DNA of 5,839 nucleotides, from the NCBI GenBank assembly GCA_001768675.1, contig MELN01000006.1, positions 59,964 to 65,802 of the forward strand. Direction: 5' to 3'. Shown in pieces: positions 1-3,627 of the stretch (position 1 is its first letter; each line of letters opens with the position of its first letter). This DNA is from Actinobacteria bacterium RBG_16_64_13. Lineage in GTDB: Bacteria; Actinomycetota; Thermoleophilia; RBG-16-64-13. The translations under genes were made by a program, and so were the position numbers. Below the pieces are notes generated by a model. It was not told the DNA's origin. It saw only the letters and a list, made by a program, of their open reading frames with translations, and ran no database searches.

Positions 1-120
1 TGCAGAGCCGCTGGGCTTCTTCCTGCGCATCATAAGGAGCGCGAGTACGGCGGCCAACAAGACGATCGCGATGATGGCCGGCAGTATGTAGTCGCTTCCA
101 AAGAGCTGAGGCAATTGCAT
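1..120 (-). CDS. Membrane-anchored protein, N-terminal fragment (runs off left edge)
   Basis: Forty in-frame codons read leftward from an ATG at 118-120 with no stop before the window edge, so only the N-terminus is visible. The protein starts MQLPQLFGSDY, followed by one hydrophobic helix (about residues 12-31, rich in I, L, V and A) and then a basic RRKK cluster at residues 32-35. By the positive-inside rule this predicts a short outside N-terminus, a single membrane pass and a cytoplasmic remainder. An AAAGGGTGGG purine stretch just upstream of the ATG is a reasonable ribosome binding site and supports the start. The gene is divergent from the phosphatase gene, with 144 bases between the starts. 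I do not recognise the family; the enzymatic or structural part would lie outside the window. Confidence is good that this is a gene, nil on function. Confidence 0.7.
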   Translation of the reverse strand, partial: MQLPQLFGSDYILPAIIAIVLLAAVLALLMMRRKKPSGSA

Positions 121-264
121 CGTCCACCCACCCTTTCTGGAACTCCCGCATCGCATCACGCGGTATACATACATACTATCGGCAGCAGAGCCAAGGGTAT
201 AGTGTTTTCTGAGGTTCATATACAGACCGGCGAGAACGCGAAGGCACGGAGGAAGACCCAAAGG
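121..264. promoter_or_regulatory. Divergent intergenic spacer with AT-rich core
   Basis: This spacer separates two divergent starts and must hold both promoters. It is noticeably AT-richer in its centre than the flanking genes. On the plus strand TATAGT (198-203) is a possible -10 box for the phosphatase gene, but nothing like TTGACA lies 16-18 bases upstream. On the minus strand TTGGCT (189-194) precedes TATG repeats, one of which (TATGTA) falls 17 bases away as a weak -10. An ATAC unit is repeated three times around 165-176 and GTATAC is palindromic; either could be an operator, but there is no second copy in the window to compare. The reading frame of the phosphatase stays open through this region, but the family N-terminus begins at 265. 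Confidence 0.35.
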
Positions 265-1044
265 ATGATCGACACCCACTCACACCTGCTCCCCTGGGTC
301 GACCACGGCTGCCCCGACATGGATACCTGTGTGCTGATGGCTGGCGCGGCAGCGGCCTCCGGGATATCAACGGTGGTTTGCACCCCGCACCTGCCCGAAT
401 GGGATCCCGCCCTTATCCAGCGCGCGGGCGAGATCATCGAGGAGGTGCGGGGTGCTCTGGCGTCTGCCGGTGTGCAACTGCGTCTGCTGCTGGGATTCGA
501 GGTGGATGTGGCCGTGGCGGCGACCGTGGACACCGAAAGGGCGCGCTCTCTTGCCATCGAGGGCTCCCCCGGCGCCATCCTCCTTGAGATGCCCTATGTC
601 GGGTGGCCCGTTTACATGGAGGAGACCATCTTCCGGCTGTCCACTGCCGGCTTCGTACCGGTGCTCGCGCATCCGGAGAGAAACGATCGCGTCCACAAGT
701 CCTCGGAGTTGCTGGAAGGGTGCATCAAAGCGGGGGCCGTGGCTCAGGCCACCGCCGGTAGCCTAGGCGGGGAATTCGGCCGGGCCTCGATGCGGGCCTT
801 CTACAGGCTGCTCGCGGAAGGCTCGATCCAGCTGTTGGCGTCCGATGCTCATGCGCACCGCAGAGAGAACTGGACCATGGCTTCTATGCTGGCGAGTCTC
901 GAAGGCATGGTCGCGCCGCGCGATGTGGTCAGGCTGACCGAGACGAATCCCAGCCGTCTGTTGGCAGGGGACAAGTTGGTCGCATCGGCGTCCACGGCGA
1001 ACGGGACCTCGTGGCGGCGGGCGCGCCGGCGTCAGTCACGGTGA
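265..1044 (+). CDS. cpsB: PHP-type protein-tyrosine phosphatase, CpsB/CapC/YwqE family
   Basis: A 259-residue protein of the manganese-dependent PHP-fold tyrosine phosphatases, cytoplasmic enzymes that remove phosphate from the tyrosine tail of BY-kinases controlling capsule or exopolysaccharide synthesis. Visible metal-site motifs in order: HSH (H5, H7) in MIDTHSHLLP, D13-H14, H42 in TPHLPEWD, E79 in GFEVD, E108 in LLEMP, H136 in LAHPERN, and D194/H196 in ASDAHAH. Length and motif spacing match the family. The start at 265 is chosen because family members begin exactly at MIDxHSH; GGAGGAAG at 248-255 is the ribosome binding site, 9 bases upstream. The usual DDG after the first motif is D-H-G here, so one acidic residue is replaced by histidine. 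The last ten residues are arginine-rich (RRARRR), an unusual basic tail. The likely substrate is the kinase at 1549-3201, although an opposing gene separates the two. Confidence 0.93.
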   Translation: MIDTHSHLLPWVDHGCPDMDTCVLMAGAAAASGISTVVCTPHLPEWDPALIQRAGEIIEEVRGALASAGVQLRLLLGFEVDVAVAATVDTERARSLAIEGSPGAILLEMPYVGWPVYMEETIFRLSTAGFVPVLAHPERNDRVHKSSELLEGCIKAGAVAQATAGSLGGEFGRASMRAFYRLLAEGSIQLLASDAHAHRRENWTMASMLASLEGMVAPRDVVRLTETNPSRLLAGDKLVASASTANGTSWRRARRRQSR

Positions 1045-1048
1045 CGCC
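1028..1048. repeat. Hairpin over the phosphatase stop codon
   Basis: A perfect 7-bp inverted repeat, GGCGTCA (1028-1034) and TGACGCC (1042-1048), encloses a 7-base loop and includes the TGA stop of the phosphatase gene. The core GTCAC-G-GTGAC (1033-1043 region) is itself palindromic. It sits between two converging genes, where it could help end transcription from either side, but no T-run follows on either strand, so I do not call it an intrinsic terminator. Confidence 0.4.
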
Positions 1049-1068
1049 CGGGGCGGCGGCGGCCGAAC

Positions 1069-1422
1069 CTATCGGTGCGAACGGGCGAGCCGGCGAAGAC
1101 CGATGCCACCACCGATCAAACCGATGGCGGCAAGCGCCATCAGCGCCAATTGCGCTCCCGTGAACGGGAAACTGTCGCGTTCGGTGGTCAGCATGCTCGA
1201 AACGACGGTATCGAGGGAGGTGACGAGAGCGGGGTCGCCGTACTGGTGGAGACTGGCATCACCAAAGAAGGCCCGCAATTCGACTTCGGTGTAGGTGCCG
1301 TCGAGCCTGAGATTGTCCAGATAGTCGTTGTAGATATCTTGGGCCGAGGCGGCGAGAGCGACGCCGCTCAGCGCAAGCACCAAAAACGCCGCAATGAGCA
1401 GGAGTTTGGCCGCTCTCTTCAT
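1069..1422 (-). CDS. Small secreted protein with FPFTG sorting-like C-terminus, copy 1
   Basis: A 117-residue protein. Residues 1-24 form a signal peptide (MKR, hydrophobic core, ALA-A cleavage site). The mature part is only about 60 residues and contains IYNDY (30-34), LDGTYT (40-45), an acidic helix-like stretch and QYGDPA (60-65). The C-terminus has the tripartite look of a sortase signal: FPFTG (85-89), about 18 hydrophobic residues, then RRLARSHR. Sortase attachment to the cell wall is therefore inferred, with FPFTG as a variant of LPXTG; no sortase lies in the window. The ATG at 1420-1422 is preferred over an upstream in-frame start because it has AAGGGGAG 6 bases ahead and begins the signal peptide. 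It is a paralogue of the gene at 3198-3548, about 57% identical by hand alignment with one gap. The region matching the EF-hand loop of that copy is degenerate (N37, R39, D41, E48). The gene converges on the phosphatase gene with 24 bases between them. I do not recognise a named family; function unknown. Confidence 0.85.
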   Translation of the reverse strand: MKRAAKLLLIAAFLVLALSGVALAASAQDIYNDYLDNLRLDGTYTEVELRAFFGDASLHQYGDPALVTSLDTVVSSMLTTERDSFPFTGAQLALMALAAIGLIGGGIGLRRLARSHR

Positions 1423-1455
1423 TTCAATCTCCCCTTCGAGACCACCTACGAAGGA

Positions 1456-1461
1456 ATTATC
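1456..1461 (-). promoter_or_regulatory. Possible -10 box for small secreted protein copy 1
   Basis: Read on the minus strand this is GATAAT, five of six matches to TATAAT. It would start transcription near 1449 and leave a leader of about 26 bases containing the ribosome binding site. No recognisable -35 box lies 16-18 bases further upstream, so the call rests on the -10 box and position alone. Confidence 0.35.
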
Positions 1462-1535
1462 GTCAGCTCTCGCCGCGAACCTTAGCGATTCTTGCCGGTT
1501 GCCAGAAGGCATGGCGGTGCCGGTGGGCCGAGTGA

Positions 1536-1548
1536 TACCCTATGCCAC
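1536..1548 (+). promoter_or_regulatory. Possible leaderless promoter of the BY-kinase gene
   Basis: TACCCT at 1536-1541 fits the TAnnnT form of an actinobacterial -10 box and is followed by seven bases and then the ATG at 1549, which is the spacing expected if transcription begins at the A of the start codon. There is no Shine-Dalgarno-like sequence before that ATG, which fits a leaderless message. TTGCCA at 1499-1504 resembles a -35 box but is too far away to pair with it. Confidence 0.3.
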
Positions 1549-3201
1549 ATGGAATTAGGGGAAGACCAGGTCGCGAGCAAAGAGACACCCGAGCTAGCCG
1601 ACTACATTCGAGTGATCCGCGAGCGGTGGTGGGTCATTGTCACCGCTGTCGTCATCGTGCTTGCGGTGGCGGTTGCTTTGTCGCTCAACGCGACCCCGCA
1701 GTACCGATCGGGCGCGCGCCTGCTCTACCAGAAGAACAACCTAGACCAGGCGCTGTTCGGATCGCAGATCTTCGCAAGCTCCGACCAGGCCCGCGCAGTG
1801 CAGACCGGCGCCGTGCTCGTAGAGCTTGAGCCGGTGGCGCAGGCGGTCGTCGCCCAGTTGGGGACCGACCGGAGCGCCCCCTCCCTCCTGGGCATGGTGA
1901 GCGTGAAGGCCGAGACCGACACAAATGTGATCGACATCGAGGCGGTGAGCGTCGAGCCCAGAGAGGCCGCTGACGTCGCCAACGCCTTCGCCGATCAGTT
2001 CGTCCTTTCCCGGCAGGATGCAGACAGAGCCACGGTGGCCGCCGCTCGCGAACTGGTCAAGGCGGAACTGGACTCCCTGGGACCCGAGGACGCGGCTTCG
2101 GTCTATGGTTTGATGCTCAAGGAAAAGTACGAGAACCTTCGCATCCTCGAGTCGATGCAAAACGGCGGCTTCACAGTGGTGGAGCGGGCCTCACCAGCGT
2201 CGGGTCCCTTCTCGCCACAACCCACACGCAACGGGATCGTCGCGGTCGTGGCGGGTCTCATCCTCGGTATCGGGTTGGCCTTCCTGCTTGACTACTTGGA
2301 CAAGAGGATCAAGAATGAGCACGCGTTGGAGAAAGAGCTGGGGGCTCCGGTTCTGGCCAGCGTCCCCGCAGTCGGCGGCCGTTGGGGAGGCAAGAAGGGC
2401 AGTCGCTCGAGCAAACCTGTCGGCTTCATCGACCACCCCGCGCTTCTCGAAGCGTTCCGCACGCTTCGCTCGAATCTGCAGTATTTCAGCCTCGACACTC
2501 AGCGCCCCATCTGGCTGGTCACAAGCGGTCTGCCACAAGAGGGCAAGACCACGACCACGGTCAATCTAGGACTGAGTCTTGCCCTATCCGGCAAGCGAGT
2601 GGTGGTGCTCGAGGCCGATCTGCGCCGCCCAAAACTGCACGAGTATCTGCACATGGAACAGAGTCCGGGCCTATCGGACGTCTTAGCAGGGACCAAGAGG
2701 CTCGACGACGCCATGCAACTTGTCAAGGCCGATCAGTTCGTGCCGAGCGAAAGCCGGCGGAAGAAGGGAGAGGAACGGCGCGGGCTTCTGCAGCGCAACT
2801 TCTACGTTGTCACCTCGGGCCCGTTGCCTCCCAATCCGGCGGAACTGCTCGCTTCGGATCGCATGGCGAAGGTGATTGAAGAGCTTAGTTCCATGGCCGA
2901 CTACTTGCTCATCGACTCTCCGCCCGTGCTTCTCGTCTCCGACGCGCTAACGATAGCGCCGCGTACAAATGGTGTCATCCTTACCGCGCTGCTTGGTGAT
3001 ACCACCCGTGACGAGTCGCGCCAGGTGCGCAGCATATTCGAACGGGCCGGGGTACGGGTCATCGGCGTGGTAGCAGGAGGGACGAAGAAAAGCCCCGCCT
3101 ACTACCACAGGCGGGGCTATGGTTACGGATACGGAGCTGGGTACGGGTACGGCTACGGGTACGAAACCCCTCCGCCCAGTCCGCCCGAGACGAGCCCCTA
3201 G
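1549..3201 (+). CDS. wzc: Wzc-like polysaccharide co-polymerase with BY-kinase domain
   Basis: A 550-residue inner-membrane protein that sets polysaccharide chain length and autophosphorylates on tyrosine. Domains in order: Wzz-type N-terminus from about residue 15 (ELADYIRVIRERWW) with TM1 at about 27-46; an extracytoplasmic region at 47-227 ending in a Pro-rich stretch (SPASGPFSPQP); TM2 at about 228-250; and a cytoplasmic kinase. The kinase shows the EX2RX2R oligomerisation motif (E301, R304, R307), Walker A GLPQEGKTT (K333), Walker A' VVVLEADLRRP (D357, with E355 where many homologues have D), and Walker B LLIDSPP (D456). The C-terminus holds nine tyrosines (518-538) in a Gly-Tyr repeat, the expected phosphorylation cluster, then a Pro-rich end. 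Regulator and kinase are fused in one chain, unlike the split CpsC/CpsD of many Firmicutes. An in-frame TTG at 1492 would add 19 residues, but these look unlike the family, so the ATG at 1549 is preferred. A charged insert (SRRKKGEERR, about 402-411) lies between Walker A' and B. The stop overlaps that of the opposing gene. Confidence 0.93.
   Translation: MELGEDQVASKETPELADYIRVIRERWWVIVTAVVIVLAVAVALSLNATPQYRSGARLLYQKNNLDQALFGSQIFASSDQARAVQTGAVLVELEPVAQAVVAQLGTDRSAPSLLGMVSVKAETDTNVIDIEAVSVEPREAADVANAFADQFVLSRQDADRATVAAARELVKAELDSLGPEDAASVYGLMLKEKYENLRILESMQNGGFTVVERASPASGPFSPQPTRNGIVAVVAGLILGIGLAFLLDYLDKRIKNEHALEKELGAPVLASVPAVGGRWGGKKGSRSSKPVGFIDHPALLEAFRTLRSNLQYFSLDTQRPIWLVTSGLPQEGKTTTTVNLGLSLALSGKRVVVLEADLRRPKLHEYLHMEQSPGLSDVLAGTKRLDDAMQLVKADQFVPSESRRKKGEERRGLLQRNFYVVTSGPLPPNPAELLASDRMAKVIEELSSMADYLLIDSPPVLLVSDALTIAPRTNGVILTALLGDTTRDESRQVRSIFERAGVRVIGVVAGGTKKSPAYYHRRGYGYGYGAGYGYGYGYETPPPSPPETSP
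3085..3118 (-). terminator. Intrinsic terminator of the minus-strand unit, inside the kinase gene
   Basis: A perfect 10-bp GC-rich stem, AGCCCCGCCT (3091-3100) paired with AGGCGGGGCT (3109-3118), encloses an 8-base loop. Read on the minus strand the stem runs straight into TTTTCTT, the pattern of a Rho-independent terminator. Read on the plus strand it is followed by ATGGTTAC, so it should act only on leftward transcription. It lies about 80 bases beyond the stop of small secreted protein copy 2 and would end its message. On the plus strand the same bases encode SPAYYHRRGY at the start of the kinase's tyrosine tail, so the structure is embedded in coding sequence. Confidence 0.65.
3115..3162 (+). 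repeat. Gly-Tyr codon repeat in the kinase tail
   Basis: Sixteen codons alternate glycine (GGN) and tyrosine (TAC/TAT), broken once by GGA-GCT-GGG (Gly-Ala-Gly). Six-base GGNTAC units recur in tandem with variable third positions, so the repeat is kept at the protein level and is not a simple identical DNA repeat. It supplies seven of the nine C-terminal tyrosines of the kinase. Such slippage-prone units could change copy number in steps of two residues. Confidence 0.8.
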
Positions 3202-3548
3202 GCCCGAGACCGGGTCAGTCGGCGCAATCCCATGCCACCGCCGACAAGTGCCAGCACGGCGAGACCCATCAAGGCCACTTCCGCGCCGGTGAACGGGAAT
3301 TCCTCGTGCCCACTGAGTATGCCGTTGACGATTGCGTCGAGCGCGGTGAGGATGGCGGGGTCGCCATACTGGTCGAGCCAGGCGTCGTCAAGGTAGGCCT
3401 GTAACTCGGCGTCGGTGTAGGTTCCGTCGAGGCTCCCGTCGCTCGCGTAGTCGTTGTAGATCTCCTGTGGGGTGGCTGCTAAAGCGACGCTACTAAGCGC
3501 CAAAACCAGGCAGACAACCGCCAACAAGAAAAAGACCATCTTCTTCAT
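3198..3548 (-). CDS. Small secreted protein with EF-hand-like loop and FPFTG C-terminus, copy 2
   Basis: A 116-residue paralogue of the gene at 1069-1422. Signal peptide 1-24 (MKK, hydrophobic core, ALA-A site); mature part of about 60 residues; FPFTG at 84-88; hydrophobic helix; basic tail RRLTRSRA. Residues 37-48, DGSLDGTYTDAE, fit a 12-residue EF-hand calcium loop: D at 1, S at 3, D at 5, G at 6, T at 7 and 9, E at 12. Likely helices flank it (PQEIYNDYA before, LQAYLDDA after). Position 8 is Tyr instead of the usual Ile, Leu or Val. Strong conservation between copies covers IYNDY, LDGTYT, QYGDPA, FPFTGA and GLRRL. The start at 3546-3548 has AAGGGAG 8 bases upstream and opens the signal peptide. 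The gene follows the polymerase-family gene on the same strand by 66 bases, but it has its own promoter and a terminator. Wall attachment and calcium binding are inferences; function is unknown. Confidence 0.86.
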   Translation of the reverse strand: MKKMVFFLLAVVCLVLALSSVALAATPQEIYNDYASDGSLDGTYTDAELQAYLDDAWLDQYGDPAILTALDAIVNGILSGHEEFPFTGAEVALMGLAVLALVGGGMGLRRLTRSRA

Positions 3549-3588
3549 GCCACTAACTCCCTTCTCCCCATCGCAGATATTCACAAGT

Positions 3589-3618
3589 AGCATACGCACT
3601 GGGTAACCGCCCTGTCAA
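3589..3618 (-). promoter_or_regulatory. Sigma-70-type promoter of small secreted protein copy 2
   Basis: On the minus strand TTGACA (3613-3618), a perfect -35 consensus, is followed after 18 bases by TATGCT (3589-3594), a four-of-six -10 box. Transcription would begin near 3582 and give a leader of about 34 bases carrying the ribosome binding site AAGGGAG. The -35 box overlaps the TGA stop codon (3615-3617) of the upstream polymerase-family gene, so the small gene can be expressed apart from it. Confidence 0.6.
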
Positions 3619-3627
3619 TCAAGGGCG
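3608..3627. repeat. Inverted repeat overlapping the -35 box
   Basis: CGCCCT (3608-3613) and AGGGCG (3622-3627) form a perfect 6-bp stem around an 8-base loop. The repeat covers the stop codon of the polymerase-family gene and the TTGACA of the downstream promoter. It could be a repressor site or a weak transcript-end hairpin. No T-run follows, so it is not called a terminator. Confidence 0.35.

Noticed and set aside
165..176. ATAC triplet repeat as a regulatory array
   Set aside because: Only three short units, with no second copy elsewhere in the window; kept as a remark on the spacer only.
115..264. N-terminal extension of the phosphatase by 50 codons
   Set aside because: The frame is open, but CpsB-family proteins begin at MIDxHSH, a GGAGGAAG site precedes the ATG at 265, and the extension would overlap the divergent promoter region and the start of the minus-strand gene.
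1069..1422. PEP-CTERM/exosortase signal, since exosortases often sit near polysaccharide genes
   Set aside because: The motif is FPFTG with TG before the helix, as in sortase signals; there is no PEP motif. The triple Gly near the end of the helix also recalls GlyGly-CTERM proteins, but the TG motif argues for sortase.
1075..1485. Plus-strand open frame opposite small secreted protein copy 1
   Set aside because: It is a mirror of a gene with signal peptide, ribosome binding site and a paralogue. Its translation has no recognisable features and no matching reading frame conserved opposite copy 2.
1492..1548. Upstream TTG start for the kinase
   Set aside because: It adds 19 residues (MPVARRHGG...) with no family resemblance and no ribosome binding site; the ATG at 1549 fits the Wzz N-terminus better.
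3115..3162. GGNTAC repeat as a CRISPR or mobile-element repeat
   Set aside because: It is in frame, codes a Gly-Tyr tail expected of BY-kinases, and has no spacers.
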